From CAZNPL01 sp964574815 (GTDB lineage Bacteria > Planctomycetota > Phycisphaerae > UBA1845), in assembly GCA_964574815.1 (NCBI GenBank), contig CAZNPL010000026.1, positions 1 to 64,000 of the forward strand: a DNA stretch of 64,000 bases, read 5' to 3'. A program made the translations under genes and the position numbers. This document shows, piece after piece, positions 26,024 through 33,959 of the stretch (position 1 is its first letter; every line of letters begins with the position of its first letter). A model generated the notes under the pieces. It made no database searches, had not been told where the DNA came from, and worked only from the letters and a program-made list of their open reading frames with translations.

Positions 26024-27740
26024 TCAACTGCAACAACTTCGGGCCCGTCTTGCCGAAGCCGAGTCCATCATCGCCGCCCTCCGCTCCGGAGAAGTGGATG
26101 CCATCGTGGGCGAACACGAGGTCACGCTCCTGCGCCTGCAGGAGGCGGAAGCGGCCCTTCGCCAGAGCGAGACCCGATTTCGCCGTCTGGTGGACGCCAA
26201 CATCGTTGGAGTAGTGATCGCCGACCCGGCACGAATCATTGAAGCGAACGACATTTTTCTGCGTTTAATCGGCTACACGCGAACCGAATTCGAGCGCGAC
26301 GGGATCGATTGGCGCGCCATAACACCGGCGGAGTATGCGCCGCAGGATGAACACGGCGTGCAGCAGTTGCTGGCACACGGGTCCTGCGAGCCGTTCGAGA
26401 AGGAGTATGTCCGCCCGGACACCAGCCGCGTCCCTGTTCTCATCGGTGCGGCGTTGTTGACGCGGGAGCCGCCGACTTGGATCTGCTTTGTGCTCGATCT
26501 GACGGAAGTGCGGAAGGCCGAGCAGGCGCTCCGCGAAGTGAACGAAACGCTCGAACATCGCGTCGCCGAGCGCACGAGCATGCTCAAATTGCTGAACGAC
26601 GTGGCCAGCGCGGCCAACCGAGCCCAAAGCGTTGAGCGGGCGCTAGCGTACACGCTCCGGCGAGTCGGCGAGCACAACGGCTGGTGCTACGGCCACGCCT
26701 ACCTGCTCGAAGAGGGCGACCCGCCCACGCTCGCGCCGGTCCGCACTTTCTACGAGTCACCCCCCGGGCGGTTCCGCCGCTTCCGGGCGGCGATGCGCAA
26801 AACGCGCCTGCGTGGCGGACAAGGCCTACCCGGACGCGCCCTAGCGGAGAAGGCTGTGCAGTGGGCGGACGAGGTCGATGAGGAGCTCGCGGTCCGGCGG
26901 GTGCAGCTCGGCGCCGAGTTGGGCATTCGTTGCGGAGCGGCCTTTCCCGTCTTCGCTCGCGACGAGGTGGTCGGCGTGCTGGAGTTCTTCGCCGACAAGC
27001 AGATCGAGCCGACAGACCGGTTGCTGGAATCAATGGCGAGCATCGGAACGCAGCTCGGCCGGGTCGTCGAGCGGCAGCGATTCGAGCGGAAGCTGGGACA
27101 AGCCCTGCTCGCCGAACAGCAACGGCTCGGTCGGGACCTGCACGACGCGGTGGGCCAGGAGATGGCCGGGCTGGCGATGATCTGCGAGCGTATGGCCCAG
27201 CGGAGCGAACGCGGGGCGCCTCCGGATGCCGCGGCGCTGATGGAATTGAGCGACGGGTTACGTCACGCCCTGGAGGAAACGCGCTCGGTCGTGCGTGACA
27301 TGCTCTCGCCGGCGGCGGCAGACGCCGAGGATCTTGTCGACGCCCTGCGTGAGATCGCCGCAACCATCCGGGAGCGCTACGGCGTGCATTGCGAGGTCGA
27401 TTGTTCCCGATCGGTTTCGGTCGAGGCGCCGGAAGTTGCGGTGCATCTTTACCGCATTGCCTCGGAGGCCGCCACCAACGCGGCCCGGCACGCAGGCGCC
27501 CGGCGGATTGTCCTGGGCTTGAGCCACGAAGACGGCATGTTGCTCCTGAAGGTTCGCGACGACGGAGCAGGGATTCCGGCCGATGCCGGCGGCGACGGAT
27601 CGGGATTGTGGATCATGCAGCACCGAGCGAACGTGATCGGGGCCACGGTGGATATCCAGCGCGACCGCGACGGTGGAACGGTGGTCACATGCACCCTGCC
27701 GGAAGATCGGCTGAGCTCGCGCGGGCGACCGGACGGCTGA
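26013..27740 (+). CDS. PAS-GAF sensor histidine kinase of the Kai cassette
   Basis: 575 residues, soluble. A short coiled-coil N-terminus contains the IIAALRSGEVDAIV motif. Then PAS (about 52-165), a coiled coil (168-190), GAF (about 195-355), HisKA_3 dimerisation helix with His377 (GRDLHDAVGQEMAGL) and HATPase_c with N-box ASEAATNAARHA, VRDDGAGIP and GSGLWIMQHRA. This is a NarL/FixJ-partner type kinase; no such response regulator lies nearby. Overlap with kaiB suggests it is the signalling partner of the KaiBC pair, analogous to but unrelated in type to SasA/CikA. The end is convergent with the BON gene. Confidence 0.9.
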   Translation: MSDDQLQQLRARLAEAESIIAALRSGEVDAIVGEHEVTLLRLQEAEAALRQSETRFRRLVDANIVGVVIADPARIIEANDIFLRLIGYTRTEFERDGIDWRAITPAEYAPQDEHGVQQLLAHGSCEPFEKEYVRPDTSRVPVLIGAALLTREPPTWICFVLDLTEVRKAEQALREVNETLEHRVAERTSMLKLLNDVASAANRAQSVERALAYTLRRVGEHNGWCYGHAYLLEEGDPPTLAPVRTFYESPPGRFRRFRAAMRKTRLRGGQGLPGRALAEKAVQWADEVDEELAVRRVQLGAELGIRCGAAFPVFARDEVVGVLEFFADKQIEPTDRLLESMASIGTQLGRVVERQRFERKLGQALLAEQQRLGRDLHDAVGQEMAGLAMICERMAQRSERGAPPDAAALMELSDGLRHALEETRSVVRDMLSPAAADAEDLVDALREIAATIRERYGVHCEVDCSRSVSVEAPEVAVHLYRIASEAATNAARHAGARRIVLGLSHEDGMLLLKVRDDGAGIPADAGGDGSGLWIMQHRANVIGATVDIQRDRDGGTVVTCTLPEDRLSSRGRPDG

Positions 27741-27825
27741 TGGCCGCGCCTTACGGCGCGCAGTATCAAACAGCAAGATGGTCTTTACGGCCAAGGAAGC
27801 CGGCTGACTCCGCTCCAAAGAAAAC

Positions 27826-27850
27826 GGGGCCCGCTCCGTGAGCGCGCCCC
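27826..27850 (-). terminator. Hairpin terminator between convergent kinase and BON genes
   Basis: Stem of 11 with one mismatch (GGGGCCCGCTC / GAGCGCGCCCC), loop CGT. On the minus strand it is followed by GTTTTCTTT, so it would mainly terminate the leftward BON transcript; it may also stop the rightward one. Confidence 0.6.
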
Positions 27851-27888
27851 ATTCTCGGTTGCTCGGGATACCGCTTGGCGATCGCCTG

Positions 27889-29418
27889 TTACTCCAGGAC
27901 GTTCAGGTTGTTGTCGACGGCGATGGCACCGCCCTCCAGGGCGTTCTCCGCCGCGGAGTGCCGTTCATACCAGCTATCCACGGCCCCGTTCAGCGTCGCG
28001 ACGCCGTCGTTGACCAAGACGGTGACTTGATCCGCGTCGACAAACGGACTCCACCAGAGCTCGTCGTTGATGTCCTCCTTGATTTCCTCGTCGCTCTTGG
28101 CGATGTAGGCCGGGTTGTAGTCGTACCAGCCATAATCGTAGACGTACCAGTCGTAGATATAGGGGTTGTAGACCACCGGCCAACCCGGGCTTGTGACCAC
28201 CAGGGCGTTGCTGACGTCGACGATGCCCTTGATGCGCGTGACGACGTCCTCGGCCTGTGCCTTCTCGAAGTACGAATCCACACTCCCGGCGAGGTACGCC
28301 GTGCCGTCCACGACGTTCACGGTGATCTCGTAACGATCGACATAGGGATCGCGGGACAGCGCTTCGCGCACGTCGCCCTCGAGCTGCTTGTTGGTGCGCT
28401 GCACGATCGGGCGCACCTTGAGGCGATTCAGCACGCGTGAGACACCTACCGTATTCCGGGCGTTCTCGGCCGCGGCATGCTTGGCCTTCAGACTTTCCAC
28501 CGTACCGCGCAGGGTCACGACGCTGCCGGTGACCTTCGGCTCGACGTTGTCCGATTCCACGCGCGGGTCGAACGCGTTGGCGTCCTTGATCGCGTCGCGA
28601 ATCTCATCCTCTGACTTGAGCGTGTAGGCTTTCTTGCGGCGGTCCTTGTCGCGCGCCTTTTCACGAATCTCCAGTTCGGAATCGTCCACTTCGTCGACGC
28701 CGGCGACCCAGGTGTTCCAGACCGCCTGGCGTCGCTCGGCTGCGCTGCCGACCTCGCCGCTGAGCTTGACCTTGCCGTCATCGACGTCCACGTCGATCAT
28801 TCGGTGATCGACCAGGGCATCACGCTGCAGAGCTCTCATGATCTCCGGCTTGATTTCGTCGTCGGTGCGCTCCATGCGGTAGTTGACCTCGATATTATTC
28901 GTGATCGAGGTGACTCCCTTGACGCCCATGGCGACCTTCTCGGCGAGTTGCTTCTCCTGCCAGGACTCGACCGTTCCGCGTAGCGTCACGTGGCCGTCGC
29001 TGTCGGCTTCCGCCCTTACCTCGTACGAGTCGGCCGCCGGGTCAGCCACCAACGCCGCCCGCACGTCGTCTTGGATTTCGGCAGCGGAACGATCCTTGAG
29101 CGGCTTGACCTTGATGCGGTTCACCACCGCGCGAACGCCCTTGACGGTCTCCGCCAGGCGGGTGGCCCGCTTCTTGGCCAGGATGTTGTTCGCCGTTCCG
29201 GTCATCGTGACGATCCCGTCGGCGCACGAGAGGTCGATGGGGTCGTACGGGACGGCCTGATCACGCTGCATTGCATCCTCGACGGCATCGCAGATGTTCT
29301 CGTCCGTCATGGTTTTGCCCAGCCCGAACGCAGGCCCTGAGCACGCGAGCGCGACCGCGGCGCAGACCGCCAGGGTTCCAGTTGACCAGTTTCCAGATAA
29401 ACGTTGCAAGAGTTTCAT
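27889..29418 (-). CDS. Exported protein with six BON domains (second copy)
   Basis: 509 residues. The signal peptide ends near SGPAFGLGK. Six BON domains are laid out as in the protein at 16273-17820, including the Tyr-rich spacer (YNPYIYDWYVYDYGWYDYNP) before the last domain and the final EGGAIAVDNNLNV. The two proteins are clear paralogues but diverged along the whole length, so the duplication is not recent. GGAGG precedes the ATG by 8-9 nt. Expected location periplasm or envelope; role in envelope stress is inferred from OsmY-type BON proteins. Transcribed from the module at 29502-29554. Confidence 0.9.
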   Translation of the reverse strand: MKLLQRLSGNWSTGTLAVCAAVALACSGPAFGLGKTMTDENICDAVEDAMQRDQAVPYDPIDLSCADGIVTMTGTANNILAKKRATRLAETVKGVRAVVNRIKVKPLKDRSAAEIQDDVRAALVADPAADSYEVRAEADSDGHVTLRGTVESWQEKQLAEKVAMGVKGVTSITNNIEVNYRMERTDDEIKPEIMRALQRDALVDHRMIDVDVDDGKVKLSGEVGSAAERRQAVWNTWVAGVDEVDDSELEIREKARDKDRRKKAYTLKSEDEIRDAIKDANAFDPRVESDNVEPKVTGSVVTLRGTVESLKAKHAAAENARNTVGVSRVLNRLKVRPIVQRTNKQLEGDVREALSRDPYVDRYEITVNVVDGTAYLAGSVDSYFEKAQAEDVVTRIKGIVDVSNALVVTSPGWPVVYNPYIYDWYVYDYGWYDYNPAYIAKSDEEIKEDINDELWWSPFVDADQVTVLVNDGVATLNGAVDSWYERHSAAENALEGGAIAVDNNLNVLE

Positions 29419-29501
29419 TGTCCTGTACCTCCCGAATTCATTGGGTCCGTTCTCCGCCGGTGTTATCGTGGCGCTGAGTTCATCGCCACATTCGACAAAG
29501 C

Positions 29502-29554
29502 AGGCTACGGGCCGCGCCTGAACCTATGGTTGCTGTTCGGTTAAAAGTCCGTAA
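29502..29554 (-). promoter_or_regulatory. Shared promoter module upstream of the second BON protein
   Basis: TTACG at 0, TTAA at 10, CAA at 22, TCAG at 33, -10-like TAGCCT at 47, minus strand. Two half-sites deviate, but spacing is exact. It lies 84 bp upstream of the ATG in the 292-bp gap after the di-heme gene. A 7-bp inverted repeat (CTCCGCC / GGCGGAG, 29682-29707) near that gene's stop may be its terminator. Confidence 0.55.
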
Positions 29555-29710
29555 GGCCGGTGAACAAGGCACTCGGATCGGCTCCGAAGAGGCGACTGAG
29601 GATCCACCCGTCCTCGGTCGCCCCTCGGAGCGCCTTGGTCCCTCGGCCCTTCGGCACCCTCTCCGGTGCATATTCGTCATGCTCCGCCCGACCGGGGGCC
29701 GGCGGAGTCG

Positions 29711-31141
29711 TTAGAGGCATCGCATGAACGCGACCAGGGCGTCCTTCTCCCTCTCGGTCAGATCCAGGTCCAGCACGATGTCGAAGAACACCACCGTGTC
29801 CTCCAAAGTCAAAAGGCGTCCGTCGTGGTGGTACGGCGGCGAGTCCTTGATGCCCCGCAGTGTGAAGGACTTGATCGGTCCGTCGGCGATGTTGTATTGA
29901 TCGTTCACCATCTCCGGCTCGTAGAAGCGCTCCAGATGCAGATCGTGCATTCGATCGTCCAGGTAAAACGGGGCCGGATGGCACACGCCGCATTGCCCCT
30001 TGCCGAAGAACACCTGCTGGCCGAGCATCTCCATCTCGCTGGCCTTGTCTTCATCCAGCTTGCCGACCGCGTTGAGCTTCGGCGCGGGCGGAAAGTCGAT
30101 CATGTTCTGCATCTGGGCCATCATCGCAACCTGATCCGAGCGAGCGGGCAGGTGCAGGCCCTTCTTCGCCGCAATGACGTGGTCGCCATCGAAGTACGCC
30201 GTACGCTGCTCGAACTCGGTAAAGTCCTCGACCGAGCGCAATGATCGCTTCGACCCGTGGATCTGCTGGTTGAACATGCCCCGCAGACTCACCGTATCCA
30301 GCCGGAAGCGGGCCACCTGCGGCCGGGTGTCCGGGTTCAGGTGGAACGCCGCGTTCGTGTGAAAGTTGACGTGGCAGTCGAGACACGTCACCCCGAGACT
30401 CGGCTCCATGACCTTGCGGTCCTCGGTCTGATTGAACTGCTGCTGCGGAAACGGCGTAAGCAGCAGACGCAGGCCTTCCATCTGGACCGGCGTCACAATG
30501 CCGTTGAACAGCCTGTAGTAGTTCTTGATGCTGAGCACCTGCCCTTCCGATACGTCGCCCAGATCGGGCCGCGTGGTCAGAAAGATCGGCGGCGGAAACT
30601 CCGGCATGAGGTGGTCGGGCATGTCGAACGCCACGTCGAACCGCTCGAGGTTGCGCTTTTCCTTTTCCATCATGGCGTCGATCTGGTTTTGCGGGAACAC
30701 CTGGCCGCCAGTCGCGTGCTTCGCGTGCGGCAGCGGGCGGAATCCCATGGGAAAGAGGTCTTTCTCCTTGATCTGCTCGGGCGTCATCGCGGCCAGTTCA
30801 TCCCAGGTCACGCCGCCGTGCAGCTTGACCCTGACGCCCTGCTGCACTTGCTTTCGCCCGCCGGACATCATGACGTCGGACGGGTCGTCGCGCAGGTCGT
30901 AGCGCTCTTCCAGGAGGCGGCGCTGCGTCTTCATCACGTCCGGCTTGGCCGTCTTGTCCGCCTGCATGATGGTCTGGAAGTCCTTCTCGATGACCACGGG
31001 CATGTACGTCTTGGCGTCCTTGATGGCGCGTTCCGGGGTACCCATGTACTGCTGAGCGTAAACGACCACGCTCGCTGCAAGCAGCAGGGCGACGGTGCAG
31101 GTTACAACCAGGGGGACTCGATGTCGGGTCAGGCGTTTCAT
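29711..31141 (-). CDS. Exported di-heme cytochrome c peroxidase-like protein
   Basis: 476 residues. A signal peptide or membrane anchor occupies about 8-29. Two c-type heme sites CLDCH and CGVCH lie in the C-terminal two thirds, followed by KSFTLRGIKDSPPYHHDGR, a region typical of the MauG/CcpA family. The N-terminal 200 residues are not typical of CcpA. It may reduce peroxide or act as an electron carrier outside the cytoplasm; the catalytic histidine set cannot be confirmed by eye. AAAGGA precedes the ATG. Transcribed from a very good copy of the module at 31207-31258. Confidence 0.8.
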   Translation of the reverse strand: MKRLTRHRVPLVVTCTVALLLAASVVVYAQQYMGTPERAIKDAKTYMPVVIEKDFQTIMQADKTAKPDVMKTQRRLLEERYDLRDDPSDVMMSGGRKQVQQGVRVKLHGGVTWDELAAMTPEQIKEKDLFPMGFRPLPHAKHATGGQVFPQNQIDAMMEKEKRNLERFDVAFDMPDHLMPEFPPPIFLTTRPDLGDVSEGQVLSIKNYYRLFNGIVTPVQMEGLRLLLTPFPQQQFNQTEDRKVMEPSLGVTCLDCHVNFHTNAAFHLNPDTRPQVARFRLDTVSLRGMFNQQIHGSKRSLRSVEDFTEFEQRTAYFDGDHVIAAKKGLHLPARSDQVAMMAQMQNMIDFPPAPKLNAVGKLDEDKASEMEMLGQQVFFGKGQCGVCHPAPFYLDDRMHDLHLERFYEPEMVNDQYNIADGPIKSFTLRGIKDSPPYHHDGRLLTLEDTVVFFDIVLDLDLTEREKDALVAFMRCL

Positions 31142-31206
31142 GCCGAAATTCCTTTCTCAAAAGGCAAAAGCTCTCGCGAACAAAACACTGGTCACCAACG
31201 AGGGTC

Positions 31207-31258
31207 ATTATCGCCGGGCGCCTGAACGAAGCATGACCGGCGGATGAAAGAGATGTAA
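31207..31258 (-). promoter_or_regulatory. Shared promoter module upstream of the di-heme gene
   Basis: TTACA at 0, TTCA at 10, TCA at 22, TCAG at 33, near-consensus -10 GATAAT at 46. One of the best copies; the ATG is 65 bp downstream. Confidence 0.75.
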
Positions 31259-31335
31259 TTTCAACGCCCCGGAAGCAGGGGCAGGCACCTGTTAAACGAG
31301 CTTGCCCATGCGTCAGCCCAGTCGCCGGCGGTTCA

Positions 31336-31746
31336 TCACGCGCCCTCGTTGCTGAATACCTGATCCGCCTCGGACTCGAGCCATTGGGCGGCCGATTCCT
31401 TGTCGGTGAAGGCCCGAATGGGCAGGCCGCGATTCTGTCCGCACAACGCCAGGAAATCGGCAAGATCGAACTTCTGGTTCCGGCAATCTTCATCCACCAG
31501 CACGGCCATTCGTCGCCGGCGGAACGGCAGGAACTCCGCCAACTCCCTGCATACCTCGTAAACGTCGGTGACGGTCATATCGCACTTGAAGTCGCGAAGG
31601 TCCAGGAGCACACCTGCGGCATTCATGTCACGTACGCTCTCGGCAAGTTTGGCGCAAGTCTCCTTCGTCGCCTCGCGATCGAACTCCCCCGTGACGTTCA
31701 CCTTGATGATTTCCTCACTGCGAATGAGACGGTACGAAACCTCCAT
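31336..31746 (-). CDS. STAS/SpoIIAA-like protein
   Basis: 136 residues. The fold pattern fits SpoIIAA-like/STAS proteins: MEVSYRLIRSEEIIKVNVTG, a helix, AAGVLLDLRDFKCDMTV, then RRRRMAVLVDED and a helix. No obvious phosphorylatable serine motif (DSxG) is seen, so it may bind lipid or protein rather than act as an anti-anti-sigma factor. ATG 31746 has AGGAAAGGAATC upstream; the frame remains open to 32100 but overlaps ligA and is not coding-like. A 16-bp perfect palindrome lies 68 bp upstream of the start. Confidence 0.75.
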   Translation of the reverse strand: MEVSYRLIRSEEIIKVNVTGEFDREATKETCAKLAESVRDMNAAGVLLDLRDFKCDMTVTDVYEVCRELAEFLPFRRRRMAVLVDEDCRNQKFDLADFLALCGQNRGLPIRAFTDKESAAQWLESEADQVFSNEGA

Positions 31747-31813
31747 GATTCCTTTCCTGTGTGCTATTGACGGCACAGCCGCGGCCCGCGATCCGTCGAG
31801 TTTGCGAAGGGCT

Positions 31814-31829
31814 GCATCATGCATGATGC
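31814..31829. promoter_or_regulatory. Perfect 16-bp palindrome, candidate operator
   Basis: GCATCATGCATGATGC reads the same on both strands. It lies in the 172-bp gap between ligA and the STAS gene, 68 bp upstream of the STAS ATG, where a repressor or activator of that gene would be expected to bind. Confidence 0.4.
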
Positions 31830-31918
31830 CGCATCCTGACGGGCGAGCTACAGGCCGGCTGCGAGACCTTGCGCATCGCCGCGCGTGTGCTGAACACCCG
31901 TCTTCGTCGTTCCGGTTG

Positions 31919-33955
31919 TCACCCCTTGCCGACGAACTCGAGGAACGCCGACTCGTCGATCTGTTCCACGCCGTGTTCTTTCGCATCCTCCAGCTTGTTG
32001 CTGCCGGGATTCTCGCCCACGACCAGGTAGTCGGTGTTACTCGACACGCTGGAGCTCGCTCGCCCAGCCTGACGGCGGATGGCCTGCTGAGCTTCATCAC
32101 GCGTCATCGACTCGAGCGTGCCGGTGACGACCAGCGTCTTGCCCTCGAGGCGGTTGCCGCGCGGCTCGGTGGAGTTCGGCTTGATGCCTCGCTTAGCCAG
32201 TTCCGCGATTAGCTTGCGATTCGCCTTGTTGCCGAACCAGTCGGCAATACCTTCCGCAACCGTCGGGCCGATGTCCGCAACGCGTGAGAGACGCTTTTTG
32301 TCAGCTTTGACGAGCTCATCCAGCGACGAGAAATCCGCCGCGAGGGCATCGGCCATTGCACGCCCCACATTGGGGATTCCAAGGGCGTAAATCAGCCGCG
32401 AGAGCGAGACGTCCTTGCTGCTTTGGATGGCGTCAACGAGATTCTGCGCCTTCTTCTTGCCCATCCGCTCGAGCCCGGTCAGATCCTCGACCTCGAGATC
32501 AAACAGTTCCGCCGGCGTCTCGACCAAACCCTCGTCCACGAGCTGCGCGACGAGCTTCTCGCCCAGTCCGTCGATGTCCAGCGCCTCCTTCGAGCCGAAA
32601 TGCTCGAGATTGCCTTTGAGCTGAGCGGGACACGACGTGTTCGTGCACCGCGTTGCCGCCTCGTCCTCGTTCTTGGTGACGGGCCCGCCGCACGCCGGAC
32701 ACTTGTCTGGAAGACGATACTTCTTTTCGTTGCCGGAGCGCTTCTCCTTGACCACCTTGATCACGTGCGGAATCACGTCGCCGGCCCGTTCGACCAGCAC
32801 GGTGTCGCCCACGCGTACGTCCTGCCGGTCGACCTCGTCCTGATTGTGCAGGCTGACGTGGGTGACCTCCACGCCGCCGATGTGGACCGGCTCCAGATTG
32901 GCCACCGGCGTCAGTTTTCCCGTCCGCCCGACCTGCGCCTCAATGGACTTGATCTTGGTCGTGTGCCGGCGTGAAGCGAACTTGTACGCAACCGCCCAGC
33001 GCGGGTTGTTCGCCCGCACGCCGAGCGCGTCGCGGTCGTCGAGGTTGTTGACCTTGAAGACACAGCCGTCAATTTCGAACGGCAGGTCGTCTCGCTTCTG
33101 CTCCATCTCCTGATGCCACTCAGTTGCCTGATCAACCGAATCGATGCGCCGGCAATCCTCGCACACCGGCAGGCCGAGCTCGCGCAGGTGATCCAGGCTT
33201 TGCCACTGGGTCTCAGGCCGACCGGTCGAGTCGGGCGCAATCTCCCAGCAGAAGAGCCGCAGCGGTCGCGCGGCCGTCACGTTGGAATCCAGTTGGCGCA
33301 GGCTTCCCGCCGCGGCATTTCGGGGATTGGCGAACGTTCGCTTGCCGGCCTCTTCCTGGCGGCGGTTGAGTTCGGCGAAGTCATCCTTGTTCATGTAGAC
33401 CTCACCGCGCGCCAAAAGCCGCTTCGGGACCGGCACATCGTTCTTGATCAATCGCAGGGGCACCTGCCGGATCGTCCGCACGTTGTCGGTCACGTCCTCG
33501 CCGGTGCGGCCGTCGCCGCGTGTCGCCGCCGCCGCGTAGTGCCCGTTCTCGTAGATGATCTCGACGCTGACCCCGTCGAACTTCGGCTCGCCGACCAGCG
33601 GGACGCGTTTCTGGTCCAGCTCCTTTCGGCACGTGTCATAGAAACGCCGCAGGCCCTGCTCGTCCCGAATCGCCTCAAGGCTGCGCATCGGCGTCTCGTG
33701 CTTGATCGTGCCCAGTTCCTCGCGCGGCTCGGCGCCGACGCGCTGCGTCGGGCTGTCCGGCGTGATCAACTCCGGAAACTGCTCCTCGATCTCCTGCAGT
33801 TCGTCCTTCAGTTCGTCGTACTCGTCGTCCGAGATGACCGGATCGTCCATCACGTAGTAGCGATGGTCGTGGTAGGCCAACTCGTCGCGCAGCTCGTCCG
33901 CTCGCTTGGCAGCCTGTTTCTTCGTGAGTTTTGAGGAGCCCTTGGTCGGCGGCAT
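31919..33955 (-). CDS. ligA: NAD-dependent DNA ligase
   Basis: 678 residues, full length. Domain Ia has HDHRYYVMDDPVISDDEYD; adenylation uses Lys125 in EPKFDGVS; then the OB fold, four-cysteine zinc finger (CPAC...CTNTSCPAQ), helix-hairpin-helix repeats and a C-terminal BRCT domain (GNRLEGKTLVVTGTLESM). It seals nicks in replication and repair, with NAD+ as AMP donor. It starts 4 bp after the polX stop codon, so the two repair genes form one operon. No promoter module here; the operon promoter must lie upstream of polX near the dodecin gene. Confidence 0.96.
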   Translation of the reverse strand: MPPTKGSSKLTKKQAAKRADELRDELAYHDHRYYVMDDPVISDDEYDELKDELQEIEEQFPELITPDSPTQRVGAEPREELGTIKHETPMRSLEAIRDEQGLRRFYDTCRKELDQKRVPLVGEPKFDGVSVEIIYENGHYAAAATRGDGRTGEDVTDNVRTIRQVPLRLIKNDVPVPKRLLARGEVYMNKDDFAELNRRQEEAGKRTFANPRNAAAGSLRQLDSNVTAARPLRLFCWEIAPDSTGRPETQWQSLDHLRELGLPVCEDCRRIDSVDQATEWHQEMEQKRDDLPFEIDGCVFKVNNLDDRDALGVRANNPRWAVAYKFASRRHTTKIKSIEAQVGRTGKLTPVANLEPVHIGGVEVTHVSLHNQDEVDRQDVRVGDTVLVERAGDVIPHVIKVVKEKRSGNEKKYRLPDKCPACGGPVTKNEDEAATRCTNTSCPAQLKGNLEHFGSKEALDIDGLGEKLVAQLVDEGLVETPAELFDLEVEDLTGLERMGKKKAQNLVDAIQSSKDVSLSRLIYALGIPNVGRAMADALAADFSSLDELVKADKKRLSRVADIGPTVAEGIADWFGNKANRKLIAELAKRGIKPNSTEPRGNRLEGKTLVVTGTLESMTRDEAQQAIRRQAGRASSSVSSNTDYLVVGENPGSNKLEDAKEHGVEQIDESAFLEFVGKG

Positions 33956-33959
33956 TAGA

